DNA from: Lunularia cruciata
Lineage: Eukaryota; Streptophyta; Marchantiopsida; Lunulariales; Lunulariaceae
Assembly (NCBI GenBank): GCA_948567375.1
Contig: OX419759.1
Span: 32,465,493-32,529,492 of the forward strand
DNA length: 64,000 nt
Direction: 5' to 3'
Shown: piece after piece, positions 12,885 through 23,700 of the stretch
Layout: each line of letters starts with the position of its first letter
Position numbering within the stretch: position 1 is the first letter of the stretch
The notes under the pieces: model-generated
The model's input: the letters and a program-made list of their open reading frames with translations, nothing else
Databases searched by the model: none
Told to the model about the DNA's origin: nothing
Made by a program: the position numbers and the translations under genes

Positions 12885-12885
12885 T

Positions 12886-13307
12886 GTAAAAGACCGAATC
12901 CGAGGAGAGAAATAGGAGAATGGAAGCTCACATTGGGACACTTGAATGAGGGAAAACTCCCAATGCCTAGCATGAGCTTCGGCCTTGGTATTTATAGGTA
13001 GCATACAAGACCCTTGAAGCTTCTCAAGAAGCTTCCTTGAGCCGCTTTCTTGGAGTGCAAGCCAAGTTAACTAGGAAGCTTCTCAAGAAGCTTCCTTCTA
13101 GAAGCTGTCTACTTGGCATGCAAGCTAAGCTAGTTAGAAGCTTCTAGAAGCTTCCTTCTAGAAGCTACCTGCTTAGGGCACAAGTTAACTAGTTGGGAAG
13201 CTTTGCAAGAAGCTTCTTAGATGCTTCTAGGATATTCTAGGCTATTTTGTCTTATTCTCTACTTTGTAAGCCCAACTAACTTCGTCACTAAACTCCATAT
13301 TGTTACA
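12886..13307 (-). repeat. 5' LTR of the chromovirus
   Basis: 422 bp, TGTAA...TTACA. Carries three AAGCTTC/GAAGCTT palindromic modules where the partner LTR has two. Confidence 0.93.
12989..12996 (-). promoter_or_regulatory. TATA box of chromovirus LTR
   Basis: TATAAATA on the minus strand within the 5' LTR. It is conserved in the partner LTR (7834-7841) and in the solo LTR at 22971-23396, so it is the likely core promoter of the family. Confidence 0.55.
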
Positions 13308-13312
13308 ACCAC

Positions 13313-15560
13313 CACCAAGAAGAAGAAGAAGAATGCATTACCATTCAAACCCTAAGGCTCAACTAAGCAATCAAGAGAGAACTGTCAAGTCATAGACATA
13401 TCTTTGGAGGAAGAAGTAGACTTCAAAGGCAAAGATCAAGAAGAAGAAGATTTCTTTACCTTGTAGTGGTTTGCATCACAGCCAAAGGACAAGAGCAATA
13501 CAAGGATGTACAATCTGCCCCAAATCTAGAGGAGCATGAAGCAGACCAAGTTGCTCAAGAAGTTCAACCCAAAGTTAAAAGGAAAACCCACTTTGGTCTA
13601 AAGAACTCCCTAGTGCCACCAAAGAAGCAAACATCTCCAAAGGAAAACAAGAGGAGGCCAAAGGAAGACATGAAGAAAACCATATGATTGAAGGAAGCAA
13701 GAAGCCAAAGAGAAGGTAGACATTGAGTCTAAAGGCAAAGACCTTCCAAGTAGATTATGACCAAAGTGCAGGGAGAGATTTCCCATGAACAAAGAGTACT
13801 AGTAAAGGAGGAGGCTAAATTTTTTATATAGCATTGTAGATATGGAGACCATTTTGGCCCAATACCAAGAGGTCTATTTGGATGTGGTCAATTACACTTT
13901 ACTTATCCAAGGGCAAAAAAATGTAATGTACACCAAGAAAGCAAAGTAAGACAAGTGGAAGGAGGAGTGTCAATAGGTGAATATGCTGATAAAGGAGAAT
14001 TTTGAAGTGAAGCATTAGAACGTCTCCCTTGCTATAGATTGCAACTAGTATGAAGAAGATAATTTTAGGCTATAGAGATAGTTTAGAGCCTTTTCGTTGG
14101 AACATAAGTAGAAGTTGCAAGGGTACTAAGAGCAATTGAAGGTCAAAGACAAAGAAGTAATAAGCATTGGGGAGAATTGGAGACTACCAAGATCAAGGTA
14201 GTCATCTTGGAAGTGCAGATGTCCAAATAAAGGAAGGAATTGGCCACACAACTTGGAGGGATGGTCTAAGAGGAGAACAAAGGAGAAGGAAGAGAGAGAA
14301 ACCAATCTACACCAAATCTGGAAGGAAGTAAAGAAGGAGGTGGAGGCCTTGAACAACTTGGAGGATGAAAAAGCAAAGATCTTAAAGCAATTAGAGGAAG
14401 TTTGGGACCAATTAGCAGGAATTATGGAGGAGGGTTCAAAGTGAGATGTAGAAGACTAAATTACATGATTTGAAGCTACATGTGTAGGAGTTGGAAAGGA
14501 AGATGCACAAAGACAAAGATGAAGATGAAAAGATGGACTAGCTAGCAAATACAATTTGGGAACACATATATAGGAAGTTCACCAAAACTTGTGACACCTA
14601 CCTCTTGATCTTAGTAGATTACAAGGGGAGGATCAAGCTTCTTATTAGGATTTGCAAAGGCAATGGTAGTTCTTCACAATAGAACTTTAGGCCAAAGATC
14701 CTTTACAAATAAGTTCTTTGGAGTTGGAAGATCTTTAGAGTAAGAAACTTTATAAACATCTTTGTAGTTTTAGCCATTCTTAGTTATGGGACCATCATAG
14801 ATATAACCTTTGGAGTTGTAAATCCAAAGGAGAAAACTTGTAATTTTTCTTTGGGGAAGAACTAAACCCTTCCTTTACATGTGTAAGGTGCCTAACTAAC
14901 CTACAAATATGATAAGACAAAGATAATATTCTAAATATACAATGAGGATGAGCAAAGGAGATTATTGGACTTCCTCAACTGTTAGATTTATTTGGCTTAG
15001 AGAAAGAACTGCTATTTAAGGTATTGGCCTAGTTGTAAATAATTCATTCAATCTTTTGAACACAAATAATGCAAAAGCACCAAAATCTCTTTGTCACTTT
15101 TGCTTAAAATTTGAGTATTTGTTGTATGTCTTTGGTGAGTAGTGATGAAGAACTTCATAGTATGAACCCAAGTGCTTGAGTTGGAGTGACCACTCATACT
15201 TTTGATTAAGGTTAGGGATCATTGAGTGTCCTAGAGGAGTGGACCAATGCCTTGATAGATGATAAATGAACAGTAGTGTTGAAAGTACCATGGACTTGAA
15301 AACCAAAGCCCTAATATCAATTCAAAGTACCTTAGAAGTCATGTCTTATGAGAAGTGTAGGACACAATCTTTGCAGGTGAATGCCTTTGTAGTGAAGCAA
15401 CCACTTTGGAGTTTATTGGATTATCACCTTCAAGAAGTAATTTGAATTCATTCATAATGGAAGTGATCTTTTAATTTTCTATTTGCCATTATGTGCCATA
15501 GTTGGTGACAATATGCTGTTTTGGGGTCATTCCTGCCCAAGAGCTTAAATAGGTAACAAT
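13313..15560 (+). pseudogene. Family C coiled-coil element, right part
   Basis: Continues the element cut by the chromovirus. It opens with a GAA-repeat tract, then Lys/Glu-rich sequence (13466-13687), a stretch reading QYQEVYLDVVN near 13860, and a heptad-like Lys/Glu/Leu region (14253-14444, KEVEALNNLEDEKAKILKQL). It then ends in about 660 bp with TATA- and polyA-like motifs. The same order is seen at 30600-32870. Stops throughout. The family is unknown to me; it could be a gag-like protein of a non-autonomous retroelement, or an amplified host gene. Confidence 0.6.
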
Positions 15561-17219
15561 AAAGAACTACAATTGTGATGCTTCTTTTCAAATCTAGCTA
15601 TTTTGACCCGTCTCTTCAAGAGAATGACCTGTTTCTTACCATTATATCACTTTTGGTTAACATAGGTTTATCACACTTCTAATCAAAATTATATCTTATA
15701 AAGACTATATAAAGTTCATTTCCAAATTTTTCACTAAATAATTTGGAAACTCAATTCTTATTACTAGCCTTTGACTAAGTCTTAGTATCCACATTCATCT
15801 TAATAACAAGGTATATTTAAATACATATGCACCAATACTCCTTCAACACTGAATACTTTCAACCTACTATGAACCAAAACTTATATAAAATTTAATTATG
15901 GTGACCTTATCTATATTCAAATTTTCATTATTAATATATATAAATGTATATTAGTTTTTTCTTTCCATTCATTTCATTGCTTTAAATTTTGGTATTTTAA
16001 ATTAAGAAAATAATGCAAGCACTTTACGGAAATTTATGATGATTCAAAAACTGCTCATCAAATTCAAAACAAGAAAAGGTTATAATGATCTTTGATGATA
16101 AGGAGAATATAATAATATATCAAGAATAAAATGTCATTTTTAGATAGATGAGAAAAATTTTCTATGACAAATTAGCACAATAAAAGTCTACTAGTTGAAT
16201 AAATCTTGAAAATTTCAACATATTTTTATAATGATATAAAGAAGAAACACTACTAGTTTATAAGGAAATAGGACTGAATTAATTCATTAGATGAGTAGGA
16301 ATCCATACTTATAAATTTATATAATAAATAAATTTATTAATGGAAATATTTTGGATTGACAAAGGTTATTCTATATCATAACTTAGAAATAAATTTTTCA
16401 ACCTATATATCATACCTTTATTTAGATTGTTATATTGAAGATGTAATCATAATTTTCACTTGTTATGTGTTTTAAAAATATTGACTTGAATGATTTTACA
16501 TTTTCATCTTATAGATTTGAAGGAGTCTTTGTCTCCATGATTAAAATCATTATATATTTTATGATTTTATATTATTTATTAATGGTATAAAGAGAAAAAT
16601 AATAGAAATACAGAAAAATATATATATATATATATCTATATATATATATATATATAGGCTATTTCATTCATAATCATGTCTTATTATGCCCTTTTATTTT
16701 TAATAATTTGGAACTTTAAGGATTGGTGTAACAATCATGGTGTCGCTCAAATGTTTAACATTTTGAGAACTAGTCAATCCCTTGAGGATACGAGTTGAAT
16801 ATGACCAAAAACAAAGTAAAGATGTCAAACGATTATAATCTATTATTATTTTATATTTAACCTCTTGTGCAAAGTCATTCACAAAAGAGGATAATATAAC
16901 CCTTCTTGGCATACTAAATAATATAAATAGCCACAAATCACTTTCACTATACATATAGTCCAAAGGACTCCTAAAAGTGATGGATCATTCATAACAAAGG
17001 TCACTTTGCCTTGGAGTTTCCTTATCCTTTGATTGGCCTGACCAAATTCCTACTTACTATTGTCATGACAATCCCATGATGTACCATCCACACCACCTTT
17101 ACTAACTTGGGCTCATACAAGGTCAATAGTTATCATGGTGTCTTACAAGTAGTAGGATGGGACATGCAAACTAAATTAGAGCCTGATCTCCCAAGGATCC
17201 TATCTCTTTGACATCAAGG
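15561..17219. other. AT-rich stretch, no gene seen
   Basis: No coding region or recognisable repeat apart from a (TA)n microsatellite at about 16615-16656. Confidence 0.6.
16615..16656. repeat. (TA)n microsatellite
   Basis: About 40 bp of nearly pure TA dinucleotides with one TC interruption. Confidence 0.9.
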
Positions 17220-17474
17220 AAGGCGACTGCGTAAAAAAAACAAAGGATGGGAAGACCCCATCAAGCCGTACAAGGGAGAGGCAAAAAAGGTAACATGGAG
17301 CTAAGCCCCAATAGAGTCTACATGAGAAATCTGCCCTACCGCACCTAAGATATCTGAGCTATGCAAGTCATACGGTTTACACACAACTGGAGCATCCAAA
17401 GAAACATCACCTAATGTGGTTACTCTCCTATGGATTGTACTAGCCACTGCCCTTTGTAGAGCAATGGACACATA

Positions 17475-18010
17475 CTATCTCAGATATGCTACAAAGTATG
17501 AGAGTGAGAGTGGTACCCCTCGACGCCTAACATGATAAGCTCTTGTGCACTCCCTAACAAAAGTGTCGAATGCCATGTCCATCATTCCATATAACTCCAA
17601 GGCTAGAGGAACAAAGAGGTGACCTCGCTGCATGCCCCTATACTTGGCAACCTGCTGTTGCACTCGCCACCCATCCAAGGGGATGGGTGATCACTCCCTT
17701 CAAAATTGTATCCCACGTAGGGTCTATAACCATGACATCTGCTACTATCACTTTGATCATCTCGGACCAAGTATAAGTCTGCCTTGACATGTGTCGTCTG
17801 CAAAGCATATGAACTCTCCCTCCAAGCCAAGAATCCACTCTCTCGTGCCATAGCAAACAATATGTCCCTAATGGCATCATGGATGGCTATCCTCTGTCCT
17901 CCAAAAGGACATTGTATCATGTGGACCGCTGCTGCATCTAGTGTAGAACCACACTCACAAGTGAGTAATGAAGATGGAAATGGGTGGACCAAACCTAGGC
18001 AAAACCTCAT
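17475..18010 (-). pseudogene. LINE CCHC motif and restriction-like endonuclease
   Basis: From 18010 the frame reads CECGSTLDAAAVHMIQCP, a C-x-C...H-x3-C zinc motif, then RIAIHDAIRDIL and the first nuclease segment ADLYLVRDD. A frameshift near 17740 moves the next segment (VADVMVIDPTWDT) into another frame. In R2-like elements this nuclease nicks the target DNA to prime reverse transcription. The frameshift breaks it here. It joins the LINE's 3' region directly. Confidence 0.78.
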
Positions 18011-18649
18011 TGCTATAGAGAAACTAGTTGGTGTGAGTCAAAATGCCCTAATGCACGGTCGAGCTAGGATCCAAGAACCTGCATCCTTGTTGGAGCAAGA
18101 GCAAAGACGTGCTCTAGTAGCTTGAGGAATGGACAAGTCAACTAAGAGAGAATGTAGCGTATGCTCACACTGTCCTTCCATCAAGGAAGACTGTAAACCT
18201 CTAGTCCAATCTGACAATAATGAAGCAAAAGGTGGAAAAATCCTCTTGTGCTTGTAGGGATAGACTATCTCTTGTTTGCCATAATAACACCTGGAGAGAA
18301 AAGGATCTTCCCTTCACCTCTGTCACATAAGTCTCCAAAACCGGCCTATCAACAACCACAAAACGAGAGGAAAGTAGGTGCCGAGAGAGCCCAACTACCC
18401 AAAAATGCTATAGGTGCCATCTCCTCCATAGATAGCAAGCCAACCCCACCACATGAGATTGGCAAAGCCATCTGTCTATGCCAAATCCCCTGTCACACAC
18501 TCAAAAGTCCTTGGTCCAATAATAACACCAAAGACTCCCATAATCCTCCTATCAAATGCTCTCAAACATGATAGGAAGGATGATGAGGGGGAAACTGTAT
18601 GGATGAGGAAGGACGATTGATGAGCAATACTGGAGGAGAGTATACCAAA

Positions 18650-19400
18650 TGCCACCTATGGATCTCCTAGTAATGGAAGGTCATCCACATGGAAAACATC
18701 CTCTGCAAGGGCAGCGTCTAAGAAGTGTGTGACAAAATCCTTCGATCCTACTGGCACTCCAAGAACACAAAGTCCATCTATGGATGTGATACATTCCTCT
18801 AGAAGCTCAAGATGGGGAGGGATACCTAAAGGGGACCATGCCCTACACTTTGACACCTTGACTTGCAAGCCTACAAAATGTAGCTCGGTAGTCAAGTAGT
18901 CAAAGGCCTACCTAATCTGATCTACAGGGCCTACGATGTGTGTATCATTTGCCAAGCAGGAAAATATGCAACCTGGCATGGCCAAAGTAGTAGATAGGAG
19001 AGCTCTAAAGTGAGCCATGGCAAATAAAGGCCCCTCCAAAGGATCTCCTTGGCGTGTACCAACAGCTGACTCCAAGACGGTGACTCCTTCCTATGAACCA
19101 CCATGTTGGTAGTAAAGGGAAGCACGAGAGCCATAAAAAGACTGCACAAAAGGAATGAGACTTGCCAAGGATCCACCAGCCTCCCTAAGCTCTCTAAAGA
19201 TCGATGCTTGTGAGATGCTATTAAAAGCATTCTCCACATCCACCTGTAGAACAACCCACTCTAAATGGATATCTAGGAGTGCTCTAATGCCTAAAGATAT
19301 AGCCTCACATCCTCCAGGTGTAGCTACTCCAAACTGATGTGGAGGAGGTGCTATCAAAAGTAAGAATAATGCTGAAGTACAATGGTATGACTGACCAACC
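18650..19400 (-). pseudogene. LINE reverse transcriptase domain
   Basis: Visible blocks on the minus strand: QFGVATPGGCEAIS, then LQVDVENAFNSIS (motif A, aspartate present), then LANDTHIVGP at about 18941-18952 where motif C should read ADD. The thumb-region signature LGVPVGSKDFV follows at about 18760, with DLPLLGDP near 18665. The blocks fall in two frames, so at least one frameshift lies between them. The asparagine at the second catalytic position would inactivate the polymerase. Confidence 0.82.
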
Positions 19401-20048
19401 GCAAAAAGATCTCTCCAATAGCAATCGGTCTAATGCTCCCCATGTCTTTCTCCATCATGAGAAGTCAACTAGCACATAACACCTAACTAACATACATAGG
19501 AATGTCTCCTCTCGCTACTGCTACAACAACCTGAAACAACTCGGTAAAACTACTAGAAGGATCATCTGCTTAGAAGCAATCTCTAAGGTGCTCATAAACC
19601 ATCCTTGACAAGCCTCTTGAGGAAAAGCGAGGTGCAGTGCATAATGCTTGTGCAAATAGCAACCTATCAAGACATAAAGGCTACTCAGGCTGATAATCTA
19701 AGACCTCTAGTGGTAGTCCTTCTATTGCTATAGGATGTAGTGAGCATAGGGAAGAGATAGTCTCATCAGTAGGACTTGCCATAGACAAAGGGTGTAGCAC
19801 TCATGCCGCTCTACTAAACTCTCCCTCTTGACCCAATGTCCTACACCGTTGTAATTGAGTGGACTTTGTGGCATCCTGTGGTGATGCTTGTCTCCTAAAT
19901 TGTGTAGCCCTAATAGACTCCTCCTAAAGGGCCACCCAATCCCCTGCTTGGAATTGACAAAATCTAGTAGCCACCTCTCTATGCCCCGCACATCCCCATC
20001 TAGCATAACAAAGACACCATCAAGAGAGTAAGAGGAATATGAACCATG

Positions 20049-20456
20049 CTAACCCGTCCAAGGGATCACGTGCCAAACAATCAAGTGGTAGGTGAAATGC
20101 TTGTCTAGCTTCATCATGGAGTGTGCGGGATAGCCCATGAATAGACGTGGACATGGAAAACTAGTCTCAAATAACCCCAAAATGCAACCCGCCAAAGAAG
20201 CTAACCACTCCCACGACCCAATCGGTATCCTTAGAACGATCAACAAAGGGATAGAAGAATCATGCATAATCCTAAGTGTACTTGCTTTTGGTGTGGTCGC
20301 TCGTCTCACGTGGGCATCCCAAGTGGTCCAATCATAGTCCTTGTGCATCCTTCCCACATGTGTCTTTACCCCTTGCGGGGTAAAGCGTCACTGACACACC
20401 GGGCATGGTGTATCCCGAGCTGCTCTAGGCAACCCCACATGGGAAGATGTAGCCAT
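20049..20456 (-). pseudogene. LINE N-terminal C2H2 zinc-finger region
   Basis: Begins at the ATG at 20456. The finger reads C-P-V-C, an in-frame stop (TGA), then RFTPQGVKTH and GRMH: C-x2-C-x12-H-x4-H if the stop counts as one residue. DYDWTTWDAHVRRA follows. N-terminal fingers in R2-type LINEs bind the target site. The stop means this copy cannot make the protein. Confidence 0.75.
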
Positions 20457-21070
20457 GGCTAGCACAAGAATAGTGATAGTAACACATGATGCTCCTCTCC
20501 ATATCTCCTCATATCTGCAAAACCACAACCCCTCACATCCCAACTCACATAAGAAAACAATCTCTCCAAACCCTAAAATCTATAAACTCTCATAACTTTC
20601 AATTTCAATCTCCAACATTTTCAAACTAAATTCCTATGGAACTTAATCATGAAAACCAAGAGATAAAAAATGAAAATTCCTGATCCATCACTATCAATGT
20701 GTAATAATCACTCTAAACCCTAAAAGAGCTAAAAATCCTCATAACTTTCTACTCCATTCTCCAAAGTCTTCAATCTAAGTACCAATGGAACCAAAACTGA
20801 AAAACAAAGAGAATCGACTATTCACTTGAGTGCAATATGCTAGAGAGCCCTCAAAGAATTAAAGATATCTTCTCATGTCACTCCCTCTCCTCTCCTATCT
20901 CCACACTCTCTTGCAGCCACAAATCACAAACCAATAATCCACAAACCAATGAGAGAAAGTATCTCTTTGACATCTACAATAATAATATAGTGGTCCACCA
21001 TTCCCAAAAAAGCATTACTTTACATGGGGTTAGAATGGCTTATGTTGCTAAGTCTCCAATTTTGTAATAC
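20457..21070 (-). other. Probable LINE 5' untranslated region
   Basis: No coding region. It contains two imperfect copies of a roughly 75-bp block, each starting AACCCTAAAA and ending CCTATGGAAC or CCAATGGAAC (about 20570-20643 and 20716-20790). Internal duplications are common in LINE 5' regions, but the true 5' end of the element is not determined. Confidence 0.4.
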
Positions 21071-22679
21071 TGAAATTATACAGACTTCTAAAATTCCCCT
21101 TACAATATCTTTCCTAACATATATACAACACTTGGAAGTTGACCTTCTCATTCCATTCAAATGATTCCTTTGCTACAATGCTTACACCTTTAGGCCAAGA
21201 TTCCTCATGAAGGTCTTCATATAGAAGATGCATACACATACACCAAATTGATCATCTTGATGGTATAGAGCCTCATTTACTATAATGAAATAATTCATCA
21301 AATAAACACAATAAAGATTGAGTTGAATCCTTATATACATTTCCTACTTAGCCGCCAAAGAGACCCAATGGCTACAAAGAGATGGAAATCCACTAATGTA
21401 TCTTATCCTTCTTAATAAGATTCCTATCTTATCCTAATCTAATCTCCAAGAGAGGTGCATTTGACATGGAATTACCACCTCAGCAGATTTGAAATATAGT
21501 AGTCCACTTGATTTTCTATCTACATAAAGTTATATGGACTATTTACAAGTATGAAGTGTCTTGGCTATGACTATTAGATGTAAAAAATTTTGTAAATTTG
21601 CAAACAACTACAAGATGAATCATCCATTACAAAGTTTGCCATGGGTCTATTCATAAGACATTGTTGGGGTCGTTACTCATTTGCAAGACAATCTTGCATA
21701 GCCAATGACAAATTAATTGTGCCTTCAAAAAATTGAATAAGCTCTATGAGCTACTTTTTGTAATCAATGACTTCATTGGCAAAACCTATTTGTGTATCTT
21801 TGAACTTGGAGTTTGCATGACTTTAGAATCTTGAGGATAAGGCAATTAGTTGGTCATTTGTATAGACCTTCCTCTTGAGAGCATTGATCTACATCTTGAG
21901 GTCCTTGATCTTTGTTTGGTTTCTTGTTTTGTTGGCCAATCGTTCCAACTAGAAAAAGAGTTGTATCACCATATGCTCTACAGTTATGAGAAGCCCAATA
22001 TACTTGTTTATAAAGTTATCTTTTTCTTGTTGGAGTTTTGCTTTCAGGTCTTCTCTTTCCTTTGTATTGATTTCCTCCTCCTTTTCCCATGATCATTTTA
22101 GGTTTGTTGTGAGTTCTTGAATACAAAGGTCAGTAAGTTTCTCCAAGTTCTTGTATCAAGCCTCTATTGTAGTCACCTTAGAGTTTGTGGCCTCTAATTT
22201 TTCTTGAAGGTTGTCAGCTCTTCATCTCTTGCCCTAATTTTTTCTTTGTGTTGGGCTGAATGCTCCGCAACCTTATCTTGTACTACATTGACCTTTGTTT
22301 ATAGGTATCATAGGATGACCTTGTGTTGTTTTTGTAATGCCAATTCCTCTTCATGGACTTCTCTAACAACCAATCATTTTCTTGCAACATGTAGGCTCCT
22401 TTGCAAGGCATTCTTTGACTTTGTTCAATTTGGTTCAATTTGTCCTTTGTAGTTGCACTTGACTTGTCATGGAGGTATTGCACAAGTGTAACTAGCTTGT
22501 TCATTGTGGAATCCAACTTCTTGTTGAATGGCAAGATATTCTCCAATATTTCCATCATCAAAGTTACCACATGTCAAAAATACACCAACATAAACCATGC
22601 AAGCAAATTATTGTCATAGTTTAGTTGATAATGAATATCCTCCAACATGTTATTTGTCCCTATCTTTAATGTTCCAAGT

Positions 22680-23700
22680 ACAGTAAAAACCCCAAGAGAC
22701 ACACAAAAAACACAATGTTCATTCCTCAATAATATGATGCTCCAAAGGAGCACCTTGTCTTTATTATATAGCAAAGAGTATCCACTCAAACAGAGCTATA
22801 GCTTTGGATCAAAAACATGGATTGGTGATATGTCAACAAGCTTTACCCTTAGATTAGCTGTATAGATTGGTGACATGTCAATCCTTGTCCCATTTGGTTG
22901 GTCAAACAATTCTGACCAAAGGGAACCTTTGGAGAATTGTCTTATAGGAAGCTCAAAACAACATGGATGATGTAAAAGACCAAAACCGAGGAGAGAAATA
23001 GGAGAATGGAAACTCACATTGGGACACTTGAATGAGTGAAAACTCCAAATGCCTAGCATGAGCTTTGGCTTTGGTATTTATAGGTTGCATACAAGGCCCT
23101 TGAGAAGCCTCTCAAGAAGCTTCGTCAAGCCGCTTTCTTAGAGTGCAAGCCAAGTTAACTAGGAAGCTTCTCAAGAAGCTTCCTTCTAGAAGCCGCCTAC
23201 TTGGCGTGCAAGCTAAGCTAGTTGGAAGCTTCTAGAAGCTTCCTTCTAGAAGCTACTTACTTAAGGTGCAAGCTAAGCTAACTCGGAAGCTTCCCAAGAA
23301 GCTTCCTAGATACTTCCGGAATATTCTAGGCTAATTTGTCTTATGTGCTACTTCGTGAGCCTGACTGACTTTGTCGCTAAACTCCATATTGTTACAGATG
23401 AGGTACCATTGGAAAGCTCTTGATGAGACAAAAAAGGGAAGAGAAGGAAAATCTTCTTCAGATAGCAGAGGGAGGCCATAAGGGGGAATATATATGTTTT
23501 TCAATGCCTAATTCATATGTTTAGGCCGACAAAATTGACTTTGAAGTTTTCATGGTGTTTTTTACCTCTACTCTATTAGTGGAAGTAATTTTTGGAAACA
23601 CCTCTATCTGATTTACTTAGAACATCATATATAACATCCCAAAAGATATTACCAAACCAATTTCCACCTCTAGATAATTATTTTTGCTAATGGTATTACA
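22680..23700. repeat. Second copy of LTR family 2, interrupted
   Basis: Matches the solo LTR at 6639-7367 in both halves: ATGATGCTCCAAAGGAGCACC and the TATTATATAG region on the left, the CTATTAGTGGAAGT block and terminal GGTATTACA on the right. The 426-bp chromovirus solo LTR is inserted in the middle. The left end has drifted and I found no target-site duplication. Confidence 0.7.
22971..23396 (-). mobile_element. Solo LTR of the chromovirus family (426 bp)
   Basis: TGTAAAAGACC...TTGTTACA, the same family as the element at 7730-13307. It has the three-module form and is flanked by GATGA on both sides (22966-22970 and 23397-23401). It sits inside the family 2 LTR, so it is the younger insertion. 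Confidence 0.93.

Larger units (their letters stand above)
7730..13307 (-). mobile_element. Chromodomain Ty3/gypsy retrotransposon, full length
   Basis: A 5,578-bp LTR retrotransposon on the minus strand. LTRs at 7730-8092 (3' LTR) and 12886-13307 (5' LTR) begin and end TGTAA...TTACA. The direct repeat ACCAC flanks it (7725-7729 and 13308-13312). Next to the 5' LTR is a primer-binding site matching the 3' end of initiator Met-tRNA; next to the 3' LTR is a purine tract. Gene order is gag, protease, RT, RNase H, integrase, chromodomain, as in plant chromoviruses; size and short LTRs resemble Reina-like lineages, but I cannot assign the clade. By eye the LTRs differ at about nine positions in 363 bp plus a 59-bp length difference, so the insertion is moderately recent. 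Pol carries several stops and at least one frameshift, so the copy is not autonomous. Confidence 0.95.
17220..20456 (-). mobile_element. Non-LTR retrotransposon with restriction-like endonuclease
   Basis: Single-ORF non-LTR element on the minus strand. The N-terminus (ATG at 20456) has a C2H2 finger (CPVCQ...RFTPQGVKTHVGRMH), a linker, an RT (about 19400-18650) and a C-terminal CCHC motif with a restriction-like nuclease (18010-17475). About 250 bp of 3' sequence ends in ACGCGGTCGCCTT with no poly(A). The finger-RT-nuclease order is that of R2/Utopia-type LINEs rather than the APE-type L1 and RTE elements common in plants; this is family-level inference. It has stops (one inside the finger), frameshifts, and AND in place of ADD at the RT active site. 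Three 5'-truncated copies of the same 3' end lie at 27655-27940, 34230-35010 and 38140-38246. Confidence 0.85.

Noticed and set aside
13317-13335. GAA repeats as a CRISPR-like or regulatory repeat
   Set aside because: Simple trinucleotide run coding Glu/Lys in family C; no spacers.
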